A stretch of DNA of 64,000 nt from Cinclus cinclus (taxonomy: Eukaryota > Chordata > Aves > Passeriformes > Cinclidae), in assembly GCF_963662255.1 (NCBI RefSeq), contig NC_085050.1, forward strand, positions 3,171,194 to 3,235,193. The letters run 5' to 3'. Numbering within the stretch: position 1 is the first letter of the stretch; every line of letters begins with the position of its first letter. The translations under genes were made by a program, and so were the position numbers. Under the pieces are notes generated by a model. That model saw only the letters and a list, made by a program, of their open reading frames with translations. It made no database searches and was not told the DNA's origin. Of the stretch, positions 21,481-33,880 are shown piece by piece.

Positions 21481-24372
21481 GTGAACCTGAACATGGAGAG
21501 AATTCTTCTCCTGCTCCAGATGATTGAGACACAGAAGTCACCTTAACCTGTCAGTGCTGAAGAATGTCCACCAGCCCAGATGGCACTGGGGTAGATTCGT
21601 CCTCTGGCCTTATCAAATGAGAACAAGAATCCTTCCAGGAGAAGCAAGACAGCCTGTTTCCAAGGAAATAAATTTCCAAGAATTTGCTTGCAGAACAGTT
21701 CTGTCACTTAAGGGATTTTGGCCAGGGAGGAGCCTCAGCTGTGATAACTCACCTTGAAAAAGGTGTTGAAAGGAATGTGAGAAATGTCAGAAAGTTCATC
21801 CTTCAGCATCCAGGAACACAGAGGTCTGGAAGGCAAGCATCAATGGCAGGGGCCAGTGAAGCATCATGTTAGGGAATGGACACTCAATTCCAACCAAATA
21901 GGCTTCCCATTCCATAAAAGTCCCTTTTCCTGCTGGTTAAAACCATGCCTTCACAAATGCCAGGTTAATAAAAATTATCAGACTTGGAGATTTTAGGCCC
22001 TCTCAAAACTGATGTGTGTGCTCAGGTAGCAGTTTTCTCATTAAAATTATCTCTGTCCTGAGTGGTTCACCTGCTTTCACTGGCCAAGGAAGCAGAGGAG
22101 ATGAAGGGAGAAGTGGGGAAGATAAGAGCAGGGCTGAGCATGAATTTGAGAATCTGGTGATAAATTTACAGCTGCACATGTAGGCACTACAGGGTTACCT
22201 TCAGTGCTTCAACAGCAGGTATTAGAAAGGAGCAGGGTTTTTTGGTGAGGGTAAAAACTTGGTTGTTTGCTGAGAAATAGAGAGGAACTGTCTTATTTCT
22301 GAATAATTCTATGGGATTTACATGGGAGATGGGTCAGCTTATAGAGATCAGAAGGATAAATGTATTAATTGATGCACTAGGAAGCCTCCACATCCTCACC
22401 TTGCATTTCCTACACCACCTTTGAGCTCTGGCTCTTGCCCAGCTCCAGTTTTCATTGCAGTGGGATCCTCTATAAACTGTGGCTCGTGTAGAAAACACAC
22501 AAGTGTGAAGCTGTCCTCTGTTTTCTTATCCCATGCCATGTTCAGTTTGTGGCTGTTGGTGTTTCATTAGGACTTTCCAGTCAGTTGCACAGTACTGGGG
22601 AGTGTTTTTGTAATTGTTCACGAGCCCCAGTCTGCCTGCAGCTTTGTCACCAGCAGCCAAATCCCTCAAAACACTGCTTTGTTACAAGCATTCTTTCCAC
22701 CTACTCCTCTCTCAACTTTCTCCACTGAAAACCCAGAGAAGCAATCTGAGTTTAGTGCAAGCCATTATTCAGTCCATAGCTTGCCAGAATTTCTTTTGAG
22801 ATCTCCTTAAGAGAAATCTCCAAGGCTCTGGTACCATCCGTGTCTCTAGCTATGGAAAGTATCTCTACTGAGCTCCCTGTCCTATAGAAAGAAAACTTTG
22901 GAGGTATTTGGCTTCCTCCTCTGCAGACCCACATTACAGAACCCCTTTCAAATCATAAACTCTTGGCTGGGCATGCAAAAGTCAGCAGACAATTAAATTC
23001 CCGTGGAAACCTGGTTTATTCTCATTAATGACAACTGGTGGTATTGATGACAATGCTGAATTTGGATCCCTTCTGTCCTTGAAATGTGAGCAGAGATTCC
23101 CTCTGGGGTTAATTCCTATTATTTTTTTTTTTTGCCACTGCTATAAAATCTGCTTCTCCCAGCCCAAAGGATGGGATACATCCTCTCCTATTGGACTATT
23201 AAAATCAGACAGACTCATGGCCCAAAATTCTGCCATACCCCTTCCCATCATAAAACTGCTTTGTTTGCTAAAAGGCTCTTTTTATAATCCCCTCTGGTGC
23301 TGTTCACACATCCTTCTGTCGTGGTCTTCCAAATTTTCAGTGTTGGTTGAGCAAGGGAAAGGGAATTCTAAATATTGGAACAATTCCTGGAGCAGCTACC
23401 AGTGAGAATGCAATCCCAGAGGGTCAAGAAGAGCTTGGATGCCTTTTGGTAAACCAAAATTCCTGCACATTCCATCTGTCAAGGCAGCCACTGGCCTCTT
23501 GAACCAGCTCCTAACTGAACATTTTTTAATCATTCCCCTGAGTCCTCTTCAACAGCAGCAAATTTGTCCCAGGAAAGCTCAGTTACACCCTTTGCAAATG
23601 AAATTATCAGCAGGCTTGTTGGTTTGCTGTTCTGTGTGTGGGAACAGTTTACAAAGATAGTATGAGGTGCTTTTCCTTTGGGATGCACTGGGAATAAAAA
23701 GGTTAAAAAATTAATTTGCAAAAATGAGTGTTTTGGATTCCTGAACAGAAGATATTTGTTTTTGCTGCAGGGTGCTTTTGTTAGCTCAGATAACTGAATA
23801 AAGATGCTGCTACACCTCATACCCATCTGCTCAGAGATGAGTGTCATGTGAGTACTGCTGTTTCCTTCCAGGGTAGCCTTCCCAAATCCTGTCTCAGCAG
23901 CACGGGATTGAAAGACAAATCCTGAATTCTCCAGGCCAGCACGGGGAGCCTCATGAAATCAAGATTTTCTCAAAGCCTGGGATGTTTTCTGCCCCCAGCC
24001 TCACACACCTGTGCTGTCCCCAGTGCAGCCAAGCCTGCAGGTTGCCCCTGGCATCCAGCAGTGTGAGGATTCTCCAAGAAATGTCCCAGGATCAGGAATC
24101 TTCTGCTGCATCTCACTCCATGGTGATGCTGCCAGTTGTATCAGGTACCAGGTCATGGGCATGGCAGGTTATGTTCCTTGAAGTTGTTACAAGAAGAGAG
24201 AGACAAAAATTTCCTTCTGGAATCACATACACTTAAGAGCTGTTTGACCAAACCCTTCTGATCAATGTATATTTTGAAATAGGAGCAGCCTCAGGGCCAC
24301 TCTGCCCCAAAAATCAGAGGGCTTATTTGTGTATGGTGACTTACGTGCTCCAAAATCCAAGTATTTGGTGGC
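21481..24372. other. Unique non-coding sequence
   Basis: No gene is recognised. A 125-codon frame at 23028-23405 and a 105-codon frame on the - strand at 23530-23847 have no splice-site or family support. A good acceptor at about 23770 leads into sequence with stops in all three frames. Confidence 0.55.
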
Positions 24373-24748
24373 ATGAGGGAGCTGGGAAAGGGGCTCAGCC
24401 TGGAGAAAAGGGGGATCAGGGGGGACCTTGTGGCTCTGCACAACTCCCTGACAGGAGGGGACAGCCAGGGGGGATTTGGGATCTGCTCCCAGGGAACAGG
24501 GACAGGAGGAGAGGGAATGGCATTGGGCTGGGCATGGGAAGAATTAAACTGAGTATTAGGGAAAATTTCTTCATGGAAAGAGGTGTCCTTTCTGTTGGAG
24601 TCCCCATCCCTGGAGGGATTTAAAAGCCATGTGGATGTGGCTCTTGGGGACGTGGGTCAGTGGTGGCCTTGGCAGTGCTGGGAGAATGGCTGGGATTGAT
24701 GATCTTTAGAGGACATTTGCAACCTAAACAATTCTGGGATTCCATGAG
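24373..24748 (+). mobile_element. Young GC-rich CR1 LINE, 3' fragment
   Basis: The text GGGAGCTGGGAAAGGGGCTC, CAGGGGGGACCTTGTGGCTC, CAACTCCCTGACAGGAGG, CCATCCCTGGAGGGATTT and GTGGTGGCCTTGGCAGTGCT is the 3' part of a GC-rich CR1 subfamily that I associate with songbirds. It ends in a decayed tail near 24748. Its 5' ~147 bp match the inverted copy at 26955-27422 almost perfectly. Gly/Gln/Pro-rich frames across it are LINE translation, not a gene. Confidence 0.9.
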
Positions 24749-24837
24749 CCCACATCTCTCTGAAGGGACTATAAGCCTGTAGGGTCCAATTAATCTTCAA
24801 AAACATCACCCTCTGAATTTATGTTTGTTCAAACTAA

Positions 24838-24884
24838 ACGTGTCCTTGAGGTCTCTTCCAGCACTTTATTTCTATGATTTTGAG
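24838..24884 (+). mobile_element. CR1 LINE tail remnant
   Basis: CCTTGAGGTCTCTTCCAGC followed by TTTATTTCTATGATTTTG resembles the last ~45 bases of a CR1 element. It lies 90 bp after a longer CR1 copy in the same direction and could be a second insertion or a rearranged end. Confidence 0.45.
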
Positions 24885-26954
24885 CAACAGAAAGGAATAA
24901 TGAGCCAGTAGGTCCTTGGGAAAGTATTTTCCCCCCCACTGAAGTAGGCAGCAGTTATAAATATTCTGCAGGCAGACTCCAGTGCTGCAGCAGTGACCAC
25001 TCTGTGACGACAGCAGACAGTATCTCAATAGCAGGAGACAAGCAAGGCTGCTTCTGTGAAAACAAATTTACCTATAAGCTCAATTTCAACAGCCACAGGG
25101 GGAAATCCAACTTCTTTCCTACTGAAAAAAAATTACTTTTCTGTTGCTGGTGCTACGGCATCACCACTTGAAAACTATCCCCACTATTCCACCAGCTGAT
25201 TGATTTCCTCCTAACAGTGCTGCTGGTGACTGAATTCATTTTGGGAGCCAATTACAGAAAAAAGAATATAGTAAGTGTTGCAAAAGAACCCCAAATTACT
25301 GTTTAAAAACTTGTTTTTCTCTTTTCTTCTTCCTTCTATTTAATCTAAAAGGAACATGTTCAGTAGGAGTAAAGACCAGTGTAAACAAACCAAAAAAATT
25401 GAATAACAGGTATTTACTATGTATTTATTTTTTCAGTTGAGCAGAATGCATGATCTTTATTTAGGTTTTATGAATACTGACAAAATTACTTACTGCAGCT
25501 TGCAGTCTTAACAAATATATATCTGTGAACAAGTCCTATATAACCCACCCCTCAGTTTCCTAATATTTGATTTTCTAATTGGAATTTGTACCATGTCCCA
25601 CAATGAGCAGAATGAAATGTGAAAGCCATTGGAAAAAACCCCACCACTTTTCTAAAACAACACCCAAGAACAGGAAAAATGTGCTGTTTTTTGCTTACTG
25701 TAGTATTAGGTATTTTATTCTGAATTGTTATTATTTCCGTGTGTCACTTGCAAAGGAACTTTTATTAATGGAAATCAAAACCCACATCAAGGAAGAGGCA
25801 TTATCCATCCTATTTCTGACTGTTCCCAGCTGAAGAACATGTCAGACACAATATAACTTTGCCATTACACAAGCCTCTAAATATTTCGAGTGTTTGGCAT
25901 TCTGTATCAATAAGAAAACAAATCCATGGCAGTTTCCCATCGAGTCAGAACAATACAAGCACAGGACAGAATAGTTTTAGCATGCTTATATTCCATACCA
26001 CGCATCTGAGGCTGAATTTTTCCCCCCTCTTTTCCTTCACTGTGTTTTCCAGTAGTGTATTGACCAATTTATAGTCAGATTCACTTAGAATTCATCAATA
26101 TCTTTCTCTTATGGAATTACATAAAAGTCTCAAGCCTCCAATGATAACATTTTTTTTGTCTGCATTGACAAGGAGTATGAAATAAAAATCATAAGTCTTT
26201 TAGGGCTCTGCCCACAAGGGCATAGAGGAAATCCAGGGCCACCCAGAGAAGCATCTCCATGGCTCCTGTCAAGCCAAGGTCTCCTGAGGCTACTGGTACC
26301 ATCATCAATTCTTGTCAAGAGTATTTCAGTAACAGTCAGCACCATGTCTGGAAAATGGGTGGAGATGACAGAGAGGGAAAGCTCGCTCTCCAGTGGTGAA
26401 TTTATACAAGAAATAAACTCATTCCTCATTAAGATCATTGTTTGAACAATTTGGAATCGAAAGGATTCAGCCAACTGCAGTTTTCCTCTGTGTAATTTCA
26501 TACTTTTATAGTCACATACATTTGGGTATTTGTGGTCCATCAAGACTTCCTCTTCTCCCTTGGGGTTGTATCTCAAGTCAGCCTTTGCATTTTCCCCTCA
26601 TCTTGAAGGGTTTCAGTTTTCCAAAGACAGCTTCTGATATTGCTGAAATGCACTTTTCCTCTTATTTGTGAAGAGTTTGGAAGTAGCAGCGACAATGCTT
26701 TGGACTCATAAATTTATGATTTGTTTACAGCATTTTGAAGACCATGATACATCTCCAGTGATAAATACAAGTAGTTTCGACACACTGGTTATTACTCATT
26801 GTGTTCTGAGGGCAGAATATTGTTAGAAGATTAATTAAGGGAAATTGTGACGAATTCACGCAGTCAATATTAAGCTGAAAGACATATAAAGGTTATAAAG
26901 GAGTTACTGATCTCACTAAGATGGAAGAGAAGGTGGTAACAGGCTGCCTTGAAT
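24885..26954. other. Unique non-coding sequence inside the inverted CR1 pair
   Basis: No gene is recognised. A 148-codon frame on the - strand (26130-26576) is the longest non-LINE ORF in the window. It has no family resemblance, and I could not support start, splice or poly(A) signals. Confidence 0.5.
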
Positions 26955-27422
26955 AAAAGTATGGATAATTCATGAAAGCATTCGGGTTGGAAATGATCTT
27001 TATCATTGTTGAGTCCAACCATTCCCCCAGCACTGCCAAGGCCACCACTGACCCACGTCCCCAAGTGCCACATCCACACAGCTTTTGAATTCCTCCAGGG
27101 ATGGGGATTCCTGGGCAGCTGTACCTGGGCTGGACACCTCTTTCCATGAAGAAATTTTCCCAGCTATCCAATCTAAATCTCCCCTGGCCCAGCCTGAGGC
27201 CATTCCCTCTCCTCCTGTCCCTGTTCCCTGGGAGCAGATCCCAAATCCCCCCCGGCTGTCCCCTCCTGTCAGGGAGTTGTGCAGAGCCACAAGGTCCCCC
27301 CTGATCCCCCTTTTCTCCAGGCTGAGCCCCTTTCCCAGCTCCCTCAGCTGCTCCTGGGGCTCCAGACCCTTCCCCAGCTCCGTTCCTTTCCCTGGACATG
27401 CTCCAGCCCCTCAATGCCTTAA
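26955..27422 (-). mobile_element. Young GC-rich CR1 LINE, 3' fragment, antisense
   Basis: This is the reverse complement of the same subfamily as 24373-24748, but it extends further 5' (GGAGCATGTCCAGGGAAAGG, then the GGGAAGGGTCTGGAGCCCC block). The tail reads CATGAAAGCATTCGGGTTGG on +. The 173-codon - strand frame at 26893-27414 is a translation through this element. Confidence 0.9.
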
Positions 27423-28939
27423 TTAGCAGAAAAACCTCTCTTCCTCACCAGCCTGCCTGTAGGTCCCTACAACATGGCCGTGCAGTGGAAGATCTGAAGA
27501 GGAAAAAGCCCTGGATTTATGATGAGTTTATTAGAGTACATTTATTAGTTGATTTGGTTTTTTTGTTATATTTATTATATGGTTTATTGAACCAGCACAT
27601 TTGTTGTGATATCGCAGTCGCTCGGGCAAACACCTGGTGTTTAGAACACTCTGGAAAAAGCAAAGAATCTGGGTCATCCCTTCCCATCAAGGGGATTTTA
27701 CCCCTGTAATTATGATGAAATAAATGATTTATCCAGTCTTCTCACAAAGTTTCTCACATAATTTTGTGGAAAAAAAAATCTGGTCATATTCCATGATCAC
27801 ATATGGGGAATAGTCTGGATATTAATCGTGGGTTCTTTTAAATCTTTGAATGAAACAATAATGTGCATGTTGAAAACTAAGGAAGTTCTCTACTTCTAAA
27901 TTTTGATTCTGCCTTTCTCCCCTTGTTTTTTACCTGAACACATTCAGCCTTCACTGCATCACATGACCTTAACATGATCAGCTGTTATTTTTCACAGTAT
28001 TTTTCACATTTCCTATGGTTATTCTCCACCTTTCTCATCTCTGCTGCGTGAGCTGGCCAGTGTCCAGCCCCTGAGGATGATTCTTTTAGGGCATCACATC
28101 CCTGGCCTACACCCTGGTATAAAAGAGAAAGTGATGCCCAAAGCATCACAGTGCACAAGAGAGGAAAATAAAAGCAGCCAAGTCTTCTCTCAAATGCAAC
28201 TCATCGTTTTCCTGATGACACATTTTGTGTCAGAAGAAGAATTGGCCTGTTTGTTTAACACCAGTACCTCTTCCTGTTCACCGCTGTGCTCAATTGCATC
28301 AAAAATTCAATATGCTTGAATGTGGAACCAGTTTATTGAGTGCAAATACCTGTGCAGTGACACCAAAAAATGAAGGATTTTGCATTAGCAGAAGCTTTTG
28401 TAGAACCAGTTGTTTCCTTGAGCAGATCTACCTGTTCCTATCACTTCAAAGTTCAGCCCAGCAAGCAACTTCATTATTGGAACACTGTTGGTGATCAACA
28501 CAAAAGCATCACCCAAACCCTTTGGTATTAATGCACCTTATTTCTGTGTGTTTACATTGGCTTTTTAATTTTTCTCACCTCTCTCATGAAGGAAGATTAA
28601 TTAGCAGGAGAGTGTCTGTTTTACATTGACTTTTTTCTTTGAGTAATGCTGGAAGACAGAACAACAACCTTCCTCTGAGTAAAATAAAATTATTATTTCC
28701 TAATAAAAGTCCTGTTCTAATGTTGCTAAGAAACATGTAGGAAAATGATCTCTGATTCTGAGTGTTCGTACCCTGCATTGTGACAGCTGATACAGAACTT
28801 AACATGATCTCAATCCAGTCCTGTTCTTTCCTGAAGTTACCCCGTGTTTTCTCTGTCCTTGTGGGACACAATCAGTCTCCTTACATTACAGTCCTGCTTC
28901 TAAACAAGTCGTTCCTTTGAATAATGCAAGGTGGTGCAC
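27423..28939. other. Unique non-coding sequence
   Basis: No gene or repeat is recognised. Short frames are present only by chance. Confidence 0.55.
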
Positions 28940-29028
28940 TGAAAGGTATTCCTGCCCATGGCAGGAGGGTGGAATTAGATGTTCTTTAAGGTCCCTTCCA
29001 ACCAAAACCTTTCCGTGATTCTATGACA
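28940..29028 (+). mobile_element. CR1 LINE tail fragment
   Basis: TGCCCATGGCAGGAGGGTGG, TTAAGGTCCCTTCCAACC and CGTGATTCTATGAC form the last ~90 bases of a CR1 element in sense orientation. Confidence 0.85.
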
Positions 29029-30489
29029 ATTCATGAGGAACACTTGAAGCATATCCAGGATTTTCTTTGCCTTTTGTGCATTCCCAAACTGCAATGGCTG
29101 TGTGCACACTGGGGCTCAGTCCGCATGGACCTCTGCATTTTATAAATAAGGTTTTAGCTTCTCAGAAACCCCTACAGGCATCGAAGAAAGGGGACACTGA
29201 ATATGATTTAACTTTGAACCTGCACCACTGGAAGATGTTTAGAACGACCTCACAGCTACTCTGACTTAAGGAGAGCTGTCAATGAGCTCTCTCCTCCTCA
29301 TGGAACGCCTGAATGTCTTTGTGTGCTGGAGAAGGCATGGAAAGACACATAAAGTCTTGGAAGGGGCTTCTGGAAGTGCAGGACAAGGGGTGAAGAGTTG
29401 GTGCTAATTCCTGGCAAGTCACGCTGCAGTAAAAGTAAGAATTTGTAGAAATACCCTCAGAGAAATGTAGGTTTGAAGCTCCATGATGACACCTGGTCTG
29501 AAGCACTGAAGACTGCTTGATTTATTGTGCATTCGGGAAAGAGTGATTTACCTGACACAAGCAGCCAGAGGAGTTGGTTTGCTGATGACAAGGGTCTTTC
29601 ACTTGCCTTTATTTCCATCCAGGTGGAAATTATTTGAACAACCTAAGATTCTTCTGGCACAACTAAGAACAGGAAAATATGAGGATACTCACAGGGCAAT
29701 TAATTCCACCAAGCTTTAAAAAGCCACTCTCTTTATTAGATTTGAGCTTGTAGAACTTACTAAGAGAAAGCCAAAAATTTCTACTTTTAAGTACGTGACA
29801 TATGTCACTTCCAGAATAAAGAGATGAAGTTGAGGGAAAAGTACAAGAGAGAACAAAATAATTTCTGATTCATCCAGAACAAGTTTAAAAGTTTTTGGGC
29901 AGCTCAATGAGTAAGACTCCAAACAATCTCTTGAAAGAGGAGCTGGGACACAAACCTTATGTGTTTTTTGCAGATCAGGAGGGAGTTTTCTCTGTTTATG
30001 GACTTGGTTATGTGCCATGGTTTCATCACAGGAATGGATGGCAGGGCTGAAAACCCTGGGATGTTTTTTCCAGCTTTATCTAAAACCATTGTATTTCCTG
30101 CCCTCTGTGGAAAGCACATGTTGGAGAAGGTGACCTTGCACTGCTGATGAGAGCAACTCAAAGCCTAAAGAAGTGGCAGAGATAAAAACTGCTGTGCAAG
30201 ATCCTAAATAAAAACCTCAAACCCCTTTGGGGATATGGAATAATCTCCTCAGTTCATGCAACAAGAATTCACGTAGGGCAGTAATTAGGTTTTTTAAATT
30301 GTACTGTAACTGTACTTAATGATCCTTTTGCCATCTAATCACAGATCTCACACTGACATTTTCCAATATTGCTAAAGCTTCTTATACCAACTCATTTGTC
30401 TAACAAGGTTTCTGTTTATAAACCTCATTGGATGTAAAATTAGATTAATGAACAAGTCCATCTCATTTTTCCAAAATACAAGAATATAT
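29029..30489. other. Unique non-coding sequence
   Basis: No gene or element is recognised. The largest frame (29716-30018, - strand, 100 codons) lacks support. Confidence 0.55.
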
Positions 30490-30585
30490 TCACAGAATGG
30501 TCAGGGTTGGAAGGGACTCTGAAGATCATTTAATGCAACCCCCCTGCCAAGGCAGGGTCACCTAGAGCAAGTTGCACAGATATTC
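30490..30585 (-). mobile_element. CR1 LINE, short 3' fragment, antisense
   Basis: CACAGAATGGTCAGGGTTGG, AAGGGACTCTGAAGATCATT and GGCAGGGTCACCTAGAGCA match the antisense CR1 3' end of the 'tagagcaggttgcac' subfamily. Only about 95 bp remain. Confidence 0.8.
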
Positions 30586-32889
30586 TTGTACTGAATTGGT
30601 ATTGAATATTTATTCACCAGTTCAGGCATCACTCATCATGATTTATTGAGAAAACATTTACCTTTGATTCAAGCACTTCCACACAGAATTGTTAGCAGAA
30701 GAGAAATGAATGTATTAACACTCTGCTGAGCAAAACCAACAAATAATCTTTTTTGGGAATTCAGTCATTTTAATCCCATTTAAATATTTGATAAATAAAC
30801 CATAAAGAAGGAAAATAACAACCATTGAAATTTATCATTATTATTCACTTAGTGGTTTAAAGGTTGATGGCAGTGAAACATGCTCTTGTATGACCTTGGG
30901 GCCCTTTTAATATGCTAATACAGACTAGTAATATCCATTTTATGGCACTAGAAATCATGAATTACTGCAAAAAAAAGTTCATTTTTAGAATTATTGCACA
31001 GTCTCCGTCCTTTCAAGCCTTTCCAGAACACAAAATAAAGCCCTGAAGAGCCGGGTCTAAGTTCAGTGTTGGCTCTACTCTGTGCAGGAGGTTGGATCAG
31101 TGATTCCCAACCTGAGTTATCCCATGGCCTCTGCTCTGACATCAAGGCCAGCCAAGTAATTTTCACTAAAGAGGGTAACACTGCTCTCTGTGTGCTGATG
31201 TTTCCTCAATCAGCTTGAAATAAAAGCAACCAGAAGCCCTGTTCCAAGGGAGGCTGTCCAGAGAGAAGCACATTTATCCTGAAAGGTTAAGTGCCCCATT
31301 TATCACAACTGGGAGCAAAAGTTTGGCTTTGCCAGCGAGTGGCTGCTCCAGCTCCACTTGCTCAGCTGCATAAACACTGAAAAATAAATAAATTTCACAT
31401 AGTGTAGGTTTAGGCATGTTTCTGCCTATCAGGAAGTCTCACAAATGAGTATTTGTGTAAAGGACCCAACAGGTGAAGTCTAAATCACTTTTGTGCTCAG
31501 AACTGTTAAATACATCACCACTGCTGAGAGCTGGGAACTTACTGCCTCCCTGGATGCACATTTAGAGGAGGACAAGGGAAAAAACAACTGCAACAATTTG
31601 AGCAAAACCAGAGGAAACAAGTCCAAAAATAGGAAAATATGGAAGGTGCTCTGGCTGGTCTAATGGAACACAGTGGTTTGTCAAATGGTTACAGTTTTAT
31701 TCATTCTGTAGTTTGTTAATAAATTTCCATATTTTTTGGCCACTGGGAAAAAAAAAAAACTTGTCAGGTTTTGCTGCTGGGATTTTTTTGTTGTTTCCCT
31801 TTTTCTCTTGATAAACAGACTGTGAGAAAATCCTGCTGGCTCAGTGATAAAGTCATGAATGCAAACAGGAATGGATTTTTTTTTCCTTATTTCTTAGAAT
31901 TAAACTATATTGCCAAAACTAATGAAAAACTAGTGTTGAAGTACAGGCTAATTCTGTTCTTAGGATTCAGGCATATATATCTGATTATTCAGCTTTTAAA
32001 AATAAAACCTTTGAATGCCTCAGTCAATAGGCTTTCAGGTTCCTTCCTGCTCCAAGAAATACTACCCCTCCCCTCTCTGAGAGATAACTAAAGCTTTCTG
32101 AAACAAGGAAAGATTGCTGGCATTTATGAAAAAGGTAAAATAAAATCATACCAAGGAGCCCTGCATGACCTGCTAATGTGCTTGAGCAGAAGGAGAAAAT
32201 TTTCATGTACAATGGGGGCTATAGAAAAAAGAAAATCAATAATAAGCAGCATTAAGATTTGCCCGGGAAATCTTTATTCCACCCACCTCTGAACGTGCAT
32301 TAGGAAATTGTTTTTGACAGTGTTTATAACTCGCACACGGAACAAGTGCGTCCTTTAATGAAAAGCTATTTGCTCATAGACTGTTTTGTGCACTGCACAG
32401 AGGTGATTCCAACTAGAAGGCCCTGAAAGGATGGGGGAAGGAATCCAGGTGGAGGCTCCCACTGAGCTGGAGAACAGACTTTGGTGACTGGGATAAGGAG
32501 AGGGATTAGAGCACTGACCCTGTGAAACCCAGCACAGCTAGTCAACCAGAAAAGCCCTTTCTCCACTGTGCAGAAGAAGGTAGCACGTGTTACTGGACAT
32601 GGAGCCTTTTAGGGGATGCAGGGGCAAAGAAGCTTTGGGGTTGGAATGGAAAATGCTGGGAGTGGATAAAAGTTGCTGTGGGGTGTATAGAGGAAAGGAC
32701 AACCTCTTTTCTCATTAGTCTTGCCAAGGGAACATCTCTGTGTCCCACCACTCACCAGATCTATCTCACCAGCATCCCCCTTCTTCCCAGGACAGTGAGC
32801 CCATTAATAGATGCAGATGTGTCCACAGCTCCATGAGCATTTCTGTGGAATTCACAGTTAGAGTGTGATGCACAAATCCCTCACCAGAA
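30586..32889. other. Unique non-coding sequence
   Basis: About 2.3 kb with no recognisable gene or element, apart from an A-run at about 31748-31760. Confidence 0.55.
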
Positions 32890-33350
32890 ACATCATGGAA
32901 TTATTTGGGTTGGGAGGGAACTTAAAGACCATTTTGTTGCAACCCCTGCCATGGGCAGGGACACCTCCCACCAGCCCAGGTTGCTCCAAGCCCTGCCCAA
33001 CCTGACATTAAACACTTTCAGGGATGGAGCAGCCACAGCTGCTCTGGGCACCCTGTGCCAGGACCTCAGCACCCTCCCAGGGGACAATTCCTTCCCAATA
33101 TCCCATCTAACCCTGCCCTCTGGCAGTGGGAAGCTCTATCCCCTTCTCCTGTCACTCCAGACCCTTGCAAAATGTCCCTCTCCATCTTTCTTTCAGGATC
33201 CCTTCAGGCACTGGAAGGCCACAATTAGGTCACCTCAGAACCTTCTCTTCTCCAGGATAAGCAGTCCCAATTCTCCCAGCCTTTCCTCGCAGCAGAGCTG
33301 CTCCAATCCACTGAAAATCTTGGTGGCCTCCTCTGGACTCACCTGGTTTC
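32890..33350 (-). mobile_element. CR1 LINE, long 3' fragment, antisense
   Basis: It begins with the reversed tail (GAATTATTTGGGTTGGGAGG), then CCATGGGCAGGGACACCTCC, GGGCACCCTGTGCCAGGACC, CTTCTCTTCTCCAGGATAAG and GGTGGCCTCCTCTGGACTCA. This runs well into the end of ORF2. On the - strand the HRVPRAAVAAPSLKVF peptide is the conserved C-terminal CR1 ORF2 signature. Confidence 0.95.
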
Positions 33351-33734
33351 CCCCTCTGATAATGCCCATCTCTTCTTAGGGAAGGAAAATTTTGAATATT
33401 TTTTTATTCAGGCAAAATAAAGCTGAGAACTGAACAGTAGAAATACCCCCACATATGTGAAAAGAAATTCACAGCTCGCTGCATTTTTATTGCAATAACA
33501 CAGAAACTCCATATGTTTTTAACTTTCAACTTTGCCTGTTCCCATAATGTGAGCAATAAACTCATCTATTTCTGAGATATTCATACAGGAGCAAATAAAG
33601 AATTTCTCTGCTGGGAGTGAAATAAACATTGACATCTGCTCTGCCTGGTAGAAATTCTACCAGGAACCCAGGAATAGACCAAAAGTGGGAACAATAAAGG
33701 CAGATGTGCAACCTTTCTTTGCAAGGTTAAGAGA
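33351..33734. other. Unique non-coding sequence
   Basis: AT-rich spacer between two CR1 pieces. Nothing is recognised. Confidence 0.5.
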
Positions 33735-33880
33735 GTTTAACATGTTCAGTTTTGGGCCTCTCACAAGAAGAAGACATTGAGGAGCTGGAGAGTGCCCAGA
33801 GAAGGGAACGGAGCTGGGGAAGGGTCTGGAGCAGTTGAGGGAGCTGGGAAAGGGGCTCAGCCTGCAGGATTGAATTTCAG
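33735..33880 (+). mobile_element. CR1 LINE internal fragment lacking its 3' end
   Basis: TTCAGTTTTGGGCCTCTCAC, GACATTGAGGAGCTGGAGAG, GGAGCTGGGGAAGGGTCTGG and GAAAGGGGCTCAGCCTGC follow the late ORF2 part of the GC-rich CR1 subfamily. The match stops at about 33875 and none of the usual 3' tail follows. Confidence 0.8.

Noticed and set aside
23771..23848. Strong acceptor (TTTTTGCTGCAG) and a GTGAGT donor 78 bp later
   Set aside because: All three frames contain stops, so it is not coding. It could be a non-coding exon, but nothing else supports that.
26130..26576. 148-codon frame on the - strand
   Set aside because: No recognisable domain, no supported start or splice sites, and amino-acid composition typical of random sequence. 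At this length one such frame in 64 kb of AT-rich DNA is not surprising.
26893..27414. 173-codon frame on the - strand, the longest ORF in the window
   Set aside because: It runs through the antisense CR1 copy at 26955-27422. The Gly/Gln/Pro-rich peptide is translated LINE sequence and a related peptide appears in the sister copy at 24373-24748.
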